Positions 28,969 through 37,786 of a DNA stretch of 64,000 nucleotides are shown one piece after another. The position numbers and the translations under genes are program-made. Numbering within the stretch: the stretch's first letter is position 1; each line of letters starts with the position of its first letter. The stretch is from Cellulomonas fimi ATCC 484 (GTDB lineage: Bacteria > Actinomycetota > Actinomycetes > Actinomycetales > Cellulomonadaceae), in assembly GCF_000212695.1 (NCBI RefSeq), contig NC_015514.1, positions 1,860,001 through 1,924,000 on the forward strand, in the 5' to 3' direction. The notes under the pieces are model-generated. The model worked only from the letters and a program-made list of their open reading frames with translations. It ran no database searches and was not told where the DNA came from.

Positions 28969-30195
28969 GTGCGCGTCGACCTGCTGACCCGCGAGTACCC
29001 GCCGCACGTCTACGGCGGCGCCGGGGTCCACGTCGCGGGGCTCACCCGCGTGCTCCGCGACAGGATCGACGTGCGCGTCCACGCCTTCGACGGCCCGCGC
29101 GACGAGCCGGGCGTCACCGGGTACACCGTGCCGGCCGGGCTCGGCCAGGCCAACGCGGCGCTGCAGACCCTCGGCGTCGACCTCGAGATGGTCGACGCGG
29201 TGGGGCGCGTCGGCGCCGACGGCGTCGCGAGCGACATCGTGCACTCGCACACCTGGTACGCGAACCTCGCGGGCCACCTCGCGTCGCTGCTGCACGGCCT
29301 GCCGCACGTCCTGACCGCGCACAGCCTCGAGCCGCTGCGCCCCTGGAAGGCCGAGCAGCTCGGCGGCGGGTACGCGATCAGCGGCTGGGCCGAGAAGACG
29401 GCCTACGAGGCGGCCGCCGCGGTGATCGCCGTGTCCGGCGGGATGCGTCAGGACATCCTGCGCGCCTACCCGGCCGTCGACCCGTCCCGCGTCCACGTGG
29501 TGCACAACGGCATCGACCTGGACGGCTGGCGGCGGCCCGAGGGCGACGAGGACCGCGCGCAGGCCGAGGCCACGGTGCGCGCCCTCGGCATCGACCCGAC
29601 GCGTCCCGCGGTCGTGTTCGTCGGCCGGATCACGCGGCAGAAGGGCCTGCCGTACTTCCTGCGCGCCGCCGAGCAGCTGCCGCCCGACGTCCAGCTCGTC
29701 CTGTGCGCGGGCGCGCCCGACACGCCGCAGATCTTGCAGGAGGTCGAGGGGCTCGTCGCACAGCTGCGCGAGCGGCGCTCGGGCGTCGTGTGGATCGACC
29801 GCATGCTGCCGCGCAGGGACGTCGTCGCGATCCTCGCCCACGGCACGGTGTTCGTGTGCCCGTCGGTCTACGAGCCGCTCGGCATCGTCAACCTCGAGGC
29901 GATGGCCGTCGGCCTGCCCGTCGTCGGGACCGCGACCGGCGGCATCCCCGAGGTGATCGTCGACGGGCACACGGGCACGCTCGTGCCCATCGACCAGGTG
30001 CAGGACGGCACGGGCACGCCCGTCGACCCCGACCGGTTCGTCGCCGACCTCGCGAGCGCGCTGAACGACCTCGTGCAGGACCCGGAGCGCGCCGCCGCGT
30101 GGGGGCGCGCGGCCCGCACGCGCGTCGAGGACCACTTCTCGTGGGAGGCGATCGGCGAGCGCACGCTCACGGTCTACCGGGACGTCCTCGGCTGA
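28969..30195 (+). CDS. glgA: GT4 glycogen synthase / maltose-1-phosphate synthase (GlgA/GlgM)
   Basis: Glycosyltransferase using ADP-glucose from GlgC. The 408-residue GT-B protein starts 'VRVDLLTREYPPHVYGGAGV', contains 'ITRQKGLPYFLRAAEQLP', and ends with the donor-site 'VCPSVYEPLGIVNLEAMAVG'. This is the actinobacterial type, whose mycobacterial member mainly makes alpha-maltose-1-phosphate. GTG 28969 has a GGGAGG site 5 nt upstream; the open frame extends upstream to a GTG at 28921 but without a ribosome site. TAGCGT (28917-28922) is a candidate -10 giving a leader of about 40 nt, unlike its divergent partner glgC. Confidence 0.93.
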   Translation: MRVDLLTREYPPHVYGGAGVHVAGLTRVLRDRIDVRVHAFDGPRDEPGVTGYTVPAGLGQANAALQTLGVDLEMVDAVGRVGADGVASDIVHSHTWYANLAGHLASLLHGLPHVLTAHSLEPLRPWKAEQLGGGYAISGWAEKTAYEAAAAVIAVSGGMRQDILRAYPAVDPSRVHVVHNGIDLDGWRRPEGDEDRAQAEATVRALGIDPTRPAVVFVGRITRQKGLPYFLRAAEQLPPDVQLVLCAGAPDTPQILQEVEGLVAQLRERRSGVVWIDRMLPRRDVVAILAHGTVFVCPSVYEPLGIVNLEAMAVGLPVVGTATGGIPEVIVDGHTGTLVPIDQVQDGTGTPVDPDRFVADLASALNDLVQDPERAAAWGRAARTRVEDHFSWEAIGERTLTVYRDVLG

Positions 30196-30245
30196 CCCCG
30201 GGCGGCCGCCGGCCTGCCGCGCCGCGCGGCCGGTCGGCGTCTGCG

Positions 30246-31016
30246 TCAGACGGAGATCGTCGTCGCGGCCGCCGCCATGGCGTGCCGGGCGACCCGGTCG
30301 ACCTCCCGCAGCGCGGTCGAGCGCTGGTCCGCCTGCCAGAGGTTGACCGCGCCCCCGTCGTCCTGCGTCGCGAGCGCGACGATCCCGCGCAGGCGCGCGG
30401 CCGACGCGAGCACCCGCACGCGCCGCCCCTCGATCCCCGTCGGCAGCCGCCACGCGGGCAGGTCCACGTCCCGCAGGCCCGCGATCTGCTCGGCCGCGTC
30501 GGGACGCCACCGTGCCACGTCGAGCCGTACGAGCGCCTCGGTCGCGTCGACGAGGCCCTGCCGGAGCGCGCGCTCCGCGTCCGCGAGCGAGCCGGCCGCG
30601 CCGAGCACGGCCGTGCGCCAGTCGGCGACGCCGTGCACCTCCCAGGTGACCAGGTGGCCGGGCTCCAGGTCGCTGCCGAACCGCTGCACCAGCGGCACCG
30701 CCGCGACGCACGCACGCTCGGTGCGGACGAGGACCGCCTCGCCCGCGGTCGTCGCGGCGGCGCTGACCGCGGGCGGCGTGCCCGACGCGTCGCCGGGTGC
30801 CGGGACGAGCGCCGCGACGTCCCGCGGGCCCGGCCCGCACACGTCGAGCAGCAGCGACAGGGGCCCGTCGACGTGCTCGTCGCCGTCGACGGCGGCACGG
30901 ACGGTGTGCGGCTCGTCGTCGGCCTGCACCGCGTGCGCGAGCGCCGCACGGTCCGCGCCGTCCTGCGCGAGCCAGAGCGCGAGGAGGACCGATCGGGGCA
31001 GGTCGAGCGTGGTCAC
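30246..31016 (-). CDS. conserved protein of unknown function beside glgA
   Basis: 256-residue protein, Ala/Val/Arg-rich, without signal peptide or membrane helix. The N-terminus reads 'TTLDLPRSVLLALWLAQDGA'; later parts include 'EVHGVADWRTAVLGAAGSLADAERALRQGL' in two runs and a final helical 'REVDRVARHAMAAAATTISV'. I do not recognise the family. The GTG start has TACGGT (31023-31028) 6 nt upstream, so the gene is probably transcribed alone as a leaderless mRNA. Codon bias is that of its neighbours, so it is a genuine gene. Confidence 0.72.
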   Translation of the reverse strand: MTTLDLPRSVLLALWLAQDGADRAALAHAVQADDEPHTVRAAVDGDEHVDGPLSLLLDVCGPGPRDVAALVPAPGDASGTPPAVSAAATTAGEAVLVRTERACVAAVPLVQRFGSDLEPGHLVTWEVHGVADWRTAVLGAAGSLADAERALRQGLVDATEALVRLDVARWRPDAAEQIAGLRDVDLPAWRLPTGIEGRRVRVLASAARLRGIVALATQDDGGAVNLWQADQRSTALREVDRVARHAMAAAATTISV

Positions 31017-31128
31017 GGCTCCACCGTAAGCGCGGGGCCCGGCGTCGCCGCGCACGTGACCGAGGCCACGCCGGGCGACCCGCCGGGCCGTGCCGAGGAC
31101 CTTCGTCCCGTTGGCTAGGGTCGTGCCC

Positions 31129-31917
31129 ATGACCGACGTTCTCGACCTGCAGGCCGTGACGATCCGCCGGGGGTCCACGACGATCCTCGACCAGGTGTCC
31201 TGGACGGTCCGTGAGGGAGAGCGCTGGGTCGTGCTGGGCCGCAACGGCGCCGGCAAGACGACGATGCTGCAGGTCGCGTCGGGCCGGATGCACCCCACCG
31301 AGGGCACCGCCGAGGTGCTCGGGGAACGGCTCGGGAAGGTCGACGTGTTCGAGCTGCGGCCGCGCGTCGGGCTGTCGAGCGCCGCGCTGGCGGACCGCAT
31401 CCCGTCCGGTGAGACGGTGCGCGACGTGGTGCTCACGGCCGCCTACGGCGTCACGGGCCGCTGGCGCGAGTCGTACGAGGAGCTCGACGAGCAGCGCGCC
31501 GCCGACCTGCTGCGCGCGTTCGGCGTCGCGCGACTCGCGGACCGCTACTTCGGCACCCTGAGCGAGGGTGAGCGCAAGCGTGTGCAGATCGCGCGCTCGC
31601 TCATGACGGACCCCGAGCTGCTGCTGCTCGACGAGCCCGCGGCGGGGCTGGACCTCGGGGGCCGTGAGGAGCTCGTCGCGGCGCTCGCGGAGCTCGCGGC
31701 GGACCCGCGCTCGCCCGTCCTGGTGCTGGTCACGCACCACGTCGAGGAGATCCCGCCGGGCTTCACGCACCTGCTGCTCATGCGCGGCGGGGAGGTGCAC
31801 GCGGCGGGTCCGCTCGACGAGGTGCTCACCGCGGAGAACCTGTCCGGGGCGTTCGGCGTGGACCTCGCGGTGGACCGCGTCGGCGGCCGCTGGACGGCGC
31901 GCGCGGTCTCGTCCTGA
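31129..31917 (+). CDS. stand-alone ABC ATP-binding protein
   Basis: 262-residue ABC ATPase with Walker A GRNGAGKTT, signature LSEGERKRVQIA (Glu for Gly), Walker B 'LLLLDEPAAGLDLGGREELV' and 'LVTHHVEEIPPGFTHLLLMRGG' at the H-loop. The 'EIPPGFTH' motif is shared with ModF-like and YlmA-like ATPases that lack a membrane partner; none is encoded nearby. The ATG has TAGGGT (31116-31121) 7 nt upstream, a leaderless start. Role unknown. Confidence 0.87.
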   Translation: MTDVLDLQAVTIRRGSTTILDQVSWTVREGERWVVLGRNGAGKTTMLQVASGRMHPTEGTAEVLGERLGKVDVFELRPRVGLSSAALADRIPSGETVRDVVLTAAYGVTGRWRESYEELDEQRAADLLRAFGVARLADRYFGTLSEGERKRVQIARSLMTDPELLLLDEPAAGLDLGGREELVAALAELAADPRSPVLVLVTHHVEEIPPGFTHLLLMRGGEVHAAGPLDEVLTAENLSGAFGVDLAVDRVGGRWTARAVSS

Positions 31918-31985
31918 CCCCCTCCCCGACGCCTCGGTGCCGCGGGGCGACCGGAGCGCAGGAAGCCCACGCGGAAGCAAAGTGA

Positions 31986-32042
31986 TCCTCTAGGATCGGT
32001 GTACAGCGCGGTCAGCCCGGACGACCGCGCGGGGACCGGGAG
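31986..32042 (+). promoter_or_regulatory. probable promoter and ribosome site of the nfeD-SPFH operon
   Basis: TAGGAT (31991-31996) is a good -10 and lies within a small dyad GATCC-TCTA-GGATC. It is followed by a leader of about 48 nt with GGGAGG (32037-32042) before the ATG at 32051. This is a conventional led gene, in contrast to many neighbours. Confidence 0.45.
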
Positions 32043-32050
32043 GCTCACCG

Positions 32051-32521
32051 ATGGCGGACTGGCTGTGGTGGGTCAGCGGAGCGCTCGTCCTCGGCATCCT
32101 CGAGATGCTCTCGCTCGACCTCGTGCTCGTGATGTTCGCGGGCGGGGCGCTCGCCGGCGGTGTCGCCGCCGGTCTCGGGGCGCCGGTGCCCGTCCAGATC
32201 GCCGTCGCCTGCGTGACGGCCGTGCTCCTGCTCTTCACGCTGCGGCCGTGGCTGCTGCGCCGCCTGCGCGCGCGCCAGCCGCTGGTCGAGACCAACGCCG
32301 CCGCGCTCGTGGGGCGCGAGGCCGTCGTCATGTCGACCGTGACCGTCGAGGGTGGCCGCGTCAAGCTCGCGGGCGAGGTGTGGAGCGCTCGCGCCGAGGC
32401 GGGCACCGCCATCGCCCCGGGGACGCCAGTGCGTGTCGCCCGCATCGAGGGGGCGACCGCCGTCGTGGCGGCCGCGGGCTCGGGCCAGCCGCCCGTGCCG
32501 GGTGCCGCCCCCGCCCGCTGA
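32051..32521 (+). CDS. NfeD-like membrane protein
   Basis: 156-residue short NfeD protein: two or three N-terminal hydrophobic helices ('WVSGALVLGILEMLSLDLVL', 'VAVACVTAVLLLFTLRPWLL'-type) and a C-terminal OB-fold domain ('ALVGREAVVMSTVTVEGGRV', 'GEVWSARAEAGTAIAPGTPV'). NfeD proteins partner with stomatin/SPFH proteins, and the SPFH gene follows 49 bases downstream. The pair is thought to organise membrane microdomains. Confidence 0.9.
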   Translation: MADWLWWVSGALVLGILEMLSLDLVLVMFAGGALAGGVAAGLGAPVPVQIAVACVTAVLLLFTLRPWLLRRLRARQPLVETNAAALVGREAVVMSTVTVEGGRVKLAGEVWSARAEAGTAIAPGTPVRVARIEGATAVVAAAGSGQPPVPGAAPAR

Positions 32522-32570
32522 CCCTGCACGACCCACCACGCCGGCCCGCCGGCGGACCCTTGGAGGTCTC

Positions 32571-33746
32571 ATGGACGACACGACGAACGTGGGCCAGATC
32601 GCCCTCTACATCGTGCTCGGCCTCGCGCTGCTGTTCGTCGTCGTCGCGCTCATCCGCTCGGTGCGGATCGTGCCGCAGACCGTCGCGATGATCGTCGAGC
32701 GCCTCGGCCGGTACTCCCGCACGCTCGACGCGGGCCTGCACCTGCTGATCCCGTTCGTCGACCGGATCCGCGCGGGCGTCGACCTGCGCGAGCAGGTCGT
32801 GTCGTTCCCGCCGCAGCCCGTCATCACGTCCGACAACCTCGTGGTCAGCATCGACACCGTCATCTACTTCCAGGTCACCGACCCGAAGTCCGCGGTGTAC
32901 GAGATCGCGAACTACATCATGGGCATCGAGCAGCTCACCGTCACCACGCTGCGCAACGTCATCGGCTCGATGGACCTCGAGCAGACGCTGACGAGCCGCG
33001 ACCAGATCAACGGCCAGCTGCGCGGCGTGCTGGACGAGGCCACGGGCCGGTGGGGCATCCGCGTCAACCGCGTCGAGCTCAAGGCCATCGACCCGCCCGC
33101 GTCGGTGCAGGGCTCGATGGAGCAGCAGATGCGCGCCGAGCGCGACCGTCGCGCCGCGATCCTCACGGCCGAGGGCGTCAAGCAGTCGCAGATCCTCACC
33201 GCCGAGGGCGAGAAGCAGGCCGCGATCCTGCGGGCGGAGGGCGACGCGCAGTCCGCGATCCTGCGCGCCGAGGGCGAGGCTCGCGCGATCCTCCAGGTGT
33301 TCGACGCGGTCCACCGCGGCGACGCCGACCCGAAGCTGCTGGCGTACCAGTACCTGCAGACGCTGCCGAAGATCGCCGCGAGCCCGTCGAACAAGATGTG
33401 GTTCCTGCCGTCGGAGCTCTCGGGCGCGCTCGGCCAGCTCGCGCGCGGCTTCGGTGGCGAGCCGGCCGACGGCGCGACGGCCGACTCCGGCCGCCCCGCG
33501 GGCACCTCGCCCCTCGGCGAGGACCTGCCGCCCACGGCGCTCACCGACCCGGCGCAGGCGCTCGCGGAGGCACGCCGGGAGTCCGCGGCGGCGACCGCGG
33601 ACGCCACGAGCGCGGGCACGCTCAGCGGCCGGCCGTTCGACCCGGGCGTCGAGCTCGGGCAGCGCCCCGGCGGCGGCGCCGTCCCGATGCACAAGCCGAC
33701 CGACCAGCCTCCCGCCGCGCCGGACGAGCCGACGTCCGGGGCCTGA
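32571..33746 (+). CDS. SPFH/stomatin family protein (QmcA-like)
   Basis: 391-residue protein with one N-terminal membrane helix (about residues 8-26), the SPFH domain ('VPQTVAMIVERLGRYSRTL', 'VDLREQVVSFPPQPVITSD', 'LRNVIGSMDLEQTLTSRDQI') and a helical Ala/Glu-rich region. In that region 'ILTAEGVKQSQ', 'ILTAEGEKQAA', 'ILRAEGDAQSA' and 'ILRAEGEARAI' repeat an 11-residue unit. The last ~110 residues are a disordered Pro/Ala/Thr-rich tail that most family members lack. A TGGAGG site precedes the ATG. It works with the upstream NfeD protein, probably as a membrane scaffold. Confidence 0.92.
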   Translation: MDDTTNVGQIALYIVLGLALLFVVVALIRSVRIVPQTVAMIVERLGRYSRTLDAGLHLLIPFVDRIRAGVDLREQVVSFPPQPVITSDNLVVSIDTVIYFQVTDPKSAVYEIANYIMGIEQLTVTTLRNVIGSMDLEQTLTSRDQINGQLRGVLDEATGRWGIRVNRVELKAIDPPASVQGSMEQQMRAERDRRAAILTAEGVKQSQILTAEGEKQAAILRAEGDAQSAILRAEGEARAILQVFDAVHRGDADPKLLAYQYLQTLPKIAASPSNKMWFLPSELSGALGQLARGFGGEPADGATADSGRPAGTSPLGEDLPPTALTDPAQALAEARRESAAATADATSAGTLSGRPFDPGVELGQRPGGGAVPMHKPTDQPPAAPDEPTSGA

Positions 33747-33781
33747 CGACACCGGTTCACGGCGTCGACGACGCCGACGCC

Positions 33782-33813
33782 AGGGCCCCGCGGGACGACG
33801 ACCGCGGGGCCCT
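33782..33813 (+). terminator. terminator of the nfeD-SPFH operon
   Basis: Perfect 12-bp stem AGGGCCCCGCGG / CCGCGGGGCCCT with an 8-base loop, 36 bases after the SPFH stop, followed by TCGCCG. Confidence 0.75.
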
Positions 33814-33943
33814 TCGCCGTCCGCGAACGGCGCCCCGGCCTGGGCCCTATGTCGTTGTCCCGGGCACGGCACGGGCTTAGCGTGCCCAGAGCGGACGGCG
33901 GTGCACGAGGGCCCGGCCTCCGCGCGACCGGGAGAAGGTGCTC

Positions 33944-35689
33944 GTGCTCGTCACGCTGCTGCGCCACCACCTGAGGCCGTACCGCACCGCAGTCGTCGCG
34001 GTCGTCGTCCTGCAGGTGGTCCAGACGCTCGCCACGCTCTACCTGCCGAGCCTCAACGCCCGCATCATCGACGACGGCGTCGCCCGCGGGGACACGGGCG
34101 AGATCCTGCGGCTGGGCGGCGTCATGCTCGCCGTCAGCCTCGTGCAGGTTGTGTGCGCCGTCATCGCCGTCTACTTCGGCTCGAAGGCCGCGATGGGGTT
34201 CGGCCGCGACGTGCGGGGGCGGCTGTTCGGGCACGTGCAGACGTTCTCCGCGCAGGAGCTCGGCAGGTTCGGGGCGCCGACGCTCATCACGCGCACCACG
34301 AACGACGTGCAGCAGGTCCAGATGGTCGTCCTGCTGACGTTCACGCTCATGATCATCGCGCCGATCATGCTGCTCGGCGGCGTCGTCATGGCGCTGCAGG
34401 AGGACGTCGGGCTGTCGGGGATCCTGCTGTTCGCGGTGCCCGTGCTCGCGGCCGTGATCGCCGCGATCGTCGTGCGGATGGTGCCGTACTTCCGGTCCAT
34501 GCAGAAGCGGATCGACGCGATCAACCGGGTGCTGCGCGAGCAGATCGCCGGCGTGCGGGTCGTGCGGGCGTTCGTCCGCGAGGAGCGCGAGTCGCAGCGG
34601 TTCGCCGCGGCCAGCACCGACCTGTTCGACACGTCGCTGCGCGTCGGGCGCCTGATGGCGCTCATGTTCCCGGCCGTGATGCTCGTCCTGAACGTCACGA
34701 GCGTCGGCGTGCTGTGGTTCGGCGGCCAGCGCGTCGACTCCGGCGAGATGCAGATCGGCGCGCTCACGGCCTTCCTGTCCTACATCGCCTACATCCTCAT
34801 GGCCGTCATGATGTCGACGATGATGTTCGTGATGTTCCCGCGGGCCGTGGTGTCCGCGGAGCGCATCGGCGAGGTCCTGACGACCACGACGAGCGTGGTG
34901 CCGCCGACGGCCCCCGTGGCACCGCCGACCGGGCCCGACGCGCGGCCCGGGCTCGTCGAGCTGCGCGGCGTGGAGTTCCGCTACCCCGGTGCCGAGCAGG
35001 CGGTGCTGCGCGGGGTCGACCTCGTCGCCGAGCCGGGCCGCACCACCGCGATCATCGGGTCGACCGGGTCCGGCAAGACGACGCTCGTGAACCTGGTCCC
35101 GCGCCTGTTCGACGTCACGTCGGGCGCCGTGCTGCTCGACGGCGTCGACGTGCGCGACCTCGACCCCGACGTGCTGTGGACCCAGATCGGGCTCGTGCCG
35201 CAGAAGCCGTACCTGTTCTCCGGGACCGTGCGGTCCAACCTGGAGTTCGGCCGGCCCGGTGCGAGCGACGACGAGCTGTGGCACGCGCTCGACGTCGCGC
35301 AGGCGCGCTCGTTCGTCGAGGAGCTGCCCGAGGGGCTCGACGCGCCCATCGCGCAGGGCGGGACCAACGTGTCCGGCGGTCAGCGGCAACGGCTCGCGAT
35401 CGCGCGCGCCCTGGTCAGACGCCCGCACGTCTACCTGTTCGACGACTCGTTCTCGGCACTCGACTACGCGACCGACGCGGCCCTGCGCGCGGCGCTCGTC
35501 CCGGAGACGCGCGACGCCACCGTGATCGTCGTCGCCCAGCGGGTCGCGACCATCCGGCACGCGGACCGCATCGTCGTGCTGGAGGACGGCGAGGTCGTCG
35601 GCGTCGGCACCCACACCGAGCTGCTGGAGCAGTCCGAGACGTACCGCGAGATCGTGTACTCGCAGGTCAGCGCGGAGGAGGCGGCGTGA
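33944..35689 (+). CDS. ABC exporter half-transporter A (degenerate catalytic site)
   Basis: About 581 residues: six-helix exporter membrane domain, then an ATPase domain with Walker A GSTGSGKTT, signature VSGGQRQRLAIA and Walker B 'VYLFDDSFSALDY'. The residue after the Walker B Asp is Asp, not the catalytic Glu. This is typical of one half of heterodimeric type IV exporters. GTG 33944 is placed 9 nt after GGGAG; an in-frame GTG at 33938 is only 3 nt from it. The stop overlaps the start of the partner gene (GTGA). Likely a multidrug or lipid exporter; substrate unknown. Confidence 0.92.
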   Translation: MLVTLLRHHLRPYRTAVVAVVVLQVVQTLATLYLPSLNARIIDDGVARGDTGEILRLGGVMLAVSLVQVVCAVIAVYFGSKAAMGFGRDVRGRLFGHVQTFSAQELGRFGAPTLITRTTNDVQQVQMVVLLTFTLMIIAPIMLLGGVVMALQEDVGLSGILLFAVPVLAAVIAAIVVRMVPYFRSMQKRIDAINRVLREQIAGVRVVRAFVREERESQRFAAASTDLFDTSLRVGRLMALMFPAVMLVLNVTSVGVLWFGGQRVDSGEMQIGALTAFLSYIAYILMAVMMSTMMFVMFPRAVVSAERIGEVLTTTTSVVPPTAPVAPPTGPDARPGLVELRGVEFRYPGAEQAVLRGVDLVAEPGRTTAIIGSTGSGKTTLVNLVPRLFDVTSGAVLLDGVDVRDLDPDVLWTQIGLVPQKPYLFSGTVRSNLEFGRPGASDDELWHALDVAQARSFVEELPEGLDAPIAQGGTNVSGGQRQRLAIARALVRRPHVYLFDDSFSALDYATDAALRAALVPETRDATVIVVAQRVATIRHADRIVVLEDGEVVGVGTHTELLEQSETYREIVYSQVSAEEAA

Positions 35690-37704
35690 GCCGCGAGCAG
35701 CGTCCCGCCCCGGCGGCGGACCCGGCCGTGCCGACCGCCCGGCCCGCGACCCCGGTGGCCGTGCCCCGACGGCCGCCCCGCGGCGGCCCCGGGCCCATGG
35801 GGTCGATGGGGATGCCGGGGGAGAAGTCGATGGACTTCCGCGGCTCCGGCCGCCGGTTCCTGCGCGAGCTGCGCCCCGAGCGCGTGCCGCTCGTCGCCGT
35901 CCTCGTGCTCGGCGTGCTGTCCGTCGTGCTCGCCGTCATCGGGCCCAAGCTGCTCGGCAACGCCACCAACGTCATCTTCGACGGCGTCGTCGGACGGCAG
36001 CTGCCCGCCGGCGTGACCAAGGAGCAGGCGATCGACGGGCTGCGGGCCCAGGGGCAGGACCAGCTCGCCGACATGCTCGCGGGCACCGGCGCCGTGCCCG
36101 GCGTCGGCATCGACTTCGAGCGGCTGCGCGACATCCTGCTCGTCGTCGTGCTCATCTACGCCGGCTCGTTCCTGTTCGGCTGGCTGCAGGGCCGCATCAC
36201 CGCCGGCGTCGTGCAGCGCACCGTCTACCGGCTGCGCGAGCGCGTCGAGTCCAAGCTGTCCCGGCTGCCTCTGTCCTACGTCGACTCCCAGCCGCGCGGC
36301 GAGCTGCTGAGCCGCGTCACGAACGACATCGACAACGTCGCGCAGTCCCTGCAGCAGACGCTCTCGGCGCTCATCACGTCCGTGCTGACCGTCGTCGGCG
36401 TGCTCGTCATGATGTTCTGGATCTCGCCGCTGCTCGCGGTCGTCGCGCTCGTCACCGTGCCGCTGTCCGTCGTCGTCGCGGGCGCCATCGCCAAGCGGTC
36501 GCGGCCGCAGTTCATCGAGCAGTGGGCGTGGACCGGCAAGCTCAACGCGCACATCGAGGAGATGTTCACCGGGCACGCGCTCGTGACGGTGTTCGGCCGC
36601 CAGCACGAGGCCGCGCAGACGTTCGAGGAGCGCAACGAGGCCCTCTACCAGGCGAGCTTCAAGGCCCAGTTCATCTCCGGGATCATCCAGCCGGCGCTCG
36701 GGTTCCTCGCCAACCTCAACTACCTCGTCGTCGCCGTCGTCGGGGGCCTGCGCGTCGCCTCCGGCGCGATGAGCCTCGGCGACGTGCAGGCGTTCATCCA
36801 GTACAGCCGCCAGTTCACGCAGCCCATCACGCAGATCGCGTCCATGGCGAACCTCCTGCAGTCGGGGGTCGCGTCCGCCGAGCGGGTGTTCGAGCTGCTC
36901 GACGCCCCCGAGCAGTCGCCCGACCCCACGCCCGCGACGACGCTCGACCGGCCCGTGCGCGGCCGCGTGACGTTCGAGCACGTCGCGTTCCGGTACGACC
37001 CGGCGACGCCGCTCATCGAGGACCTGTCGCTCGTCGCCGAGCCGGGCGCGACGATCGCGATCGTCGGACCGACGGGCGCCGGCAAGACGACCCTCGTCAA
37101 CCTGCTCATGCGCTTCTACGACGTGCCCTCCGGGCGCATCACGCTCGACGGCGTCGACACGCGCGAGCTGACCCGCGACGAGCTGCGCTCGCAGATGGGC
37201 ATGGTCCTGCAGGACACGTGGCTGTTCGGCGGCACGCTCGCCGAGAACATCGCCTACGGCGTCGACGGCGCGACGCACGAGCAGATCGTCGCCGCGGCGC
37301 AGGCCACGCACGTCGACCGGTTCGTGCGCACGCTGCCCGACGGGTACGGCACCGTGGTCGACGACGAGGGCGCGAACGTGTCCGCGGGCGAGAAGCAGCT
37401 GCTCACCATCGCGCGCGCGTTCCTCGCCGACCCGCCGATCCTCGTCCTCGACGAGGCCACGTCGTCCGTCGACACCCGCACCGAGGTGCTCGTCCAGCAG
37501 GCGATGAACGCGCTGCGCGCCGGGCGGACGTCGTTCGTCATCGCGCACCGCCTGTCGACGATCCGCGACGCCGACACCATCCTCGTGATGGAGCACGGGT
37601 CGATCGTCGAGCAGGGGTCGCACGACGAGCTCCTCGCCGCCGGCGGCGCGTACGCGCGGCTGTACGAGAGCCAGTTCGCGGCTGCGGTCACCGCCGACGA
37701 GTGA
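35686..37704 (+). CDS. ABC exporter half-transporter B
   Basis: 672-residue partner of the upstream half-transporter. A Pro/Arg-rich cytoplasmic N-terminus (~60 residues, with 'PMGSMGMPGEKSMDF') precedes the membrane domain. An insertion of about 55 residues after the first helix ('LPAGVTKEQAIDGLRAQGQD') probably lies outside the membrane. The ATPase domain has Walker A GPTGAGKTT, an unusual signature VSAGEKQLLTIA and a complete Walker B 'ILVLDEATSSVD' with catalytic Glu. So the composite site pairing this Walker B with the partner's canonical signature can hydrolyse ATP. Confidence 0.92.
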   Translation: MSREQRPAPAADPAVPTARPATPVAVPRRPPRGGPGPMGSMGMPGEKSMDFRGSGRRFLRELRPERVPLVAVLVLGVLSVVLAVIGPKLLGNATNVIFDGVVGRQLPAGVTKEQAIDGLRAQGQDQLADMLAGTGAVPGVGIDFERLRDILLVVVLIYAGSFLFGWLQGRITAGVVQRTVYRLRERVESKLSRLPLSYVDSQPRGELLSRVTNDIDNVAQSLQQTLSALITSVLTVVGVLVMMFWISPLLAVVALVTVPLSVVVAGAIAKRSRPQFIEQWAWTGKLNAHIEEMFTGHALVTVFGRQHEAAQTFEERNEALYQASFKAQFISGIIQPALGFLANLNYLVVAVVGGLRVASGAMSLGDVQAFIQYSRQFTQPITQIASMANLLQSGVASAERVFELLDAPEQSPDPTPATTLDRPVRGRVTFEHVAFRYDPATPLIEDLSLVAEPGATIAIVGPTGAGKTTLVNLLMRFYDVPSGRITLDGVDTRELTRDELRSQMGMVLQDTWLFGGTLAENIAYGVDGATHEQIVAAAQATHVDRFVRTLPDGYGTVVDDEGANVSAGEKQLLTIARAFLADPPILVLDEATSSVDTRTEVLVQQAMNALRAGRTSFVIAHRLSTIRDADTILVMEHGSIVEQGSHDELLAAGGAYARLYESQFAAAVTADE

Positions 37705-37786
37705 GCCCTTGCGGCGTTCGGCGGGGCGCCGCACCTGGACGCACGTTCCGGTGGCGCTCCCCGGCCCGTGTGCCAACGATGGATCG

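Noticed and set aside
27463..31980. A 1505-codon minus-strand open frame across glgC, glgA and the ABC ATPase
   Set aside because: It is a mirror of real genes on both strands and shows no domain of its own.
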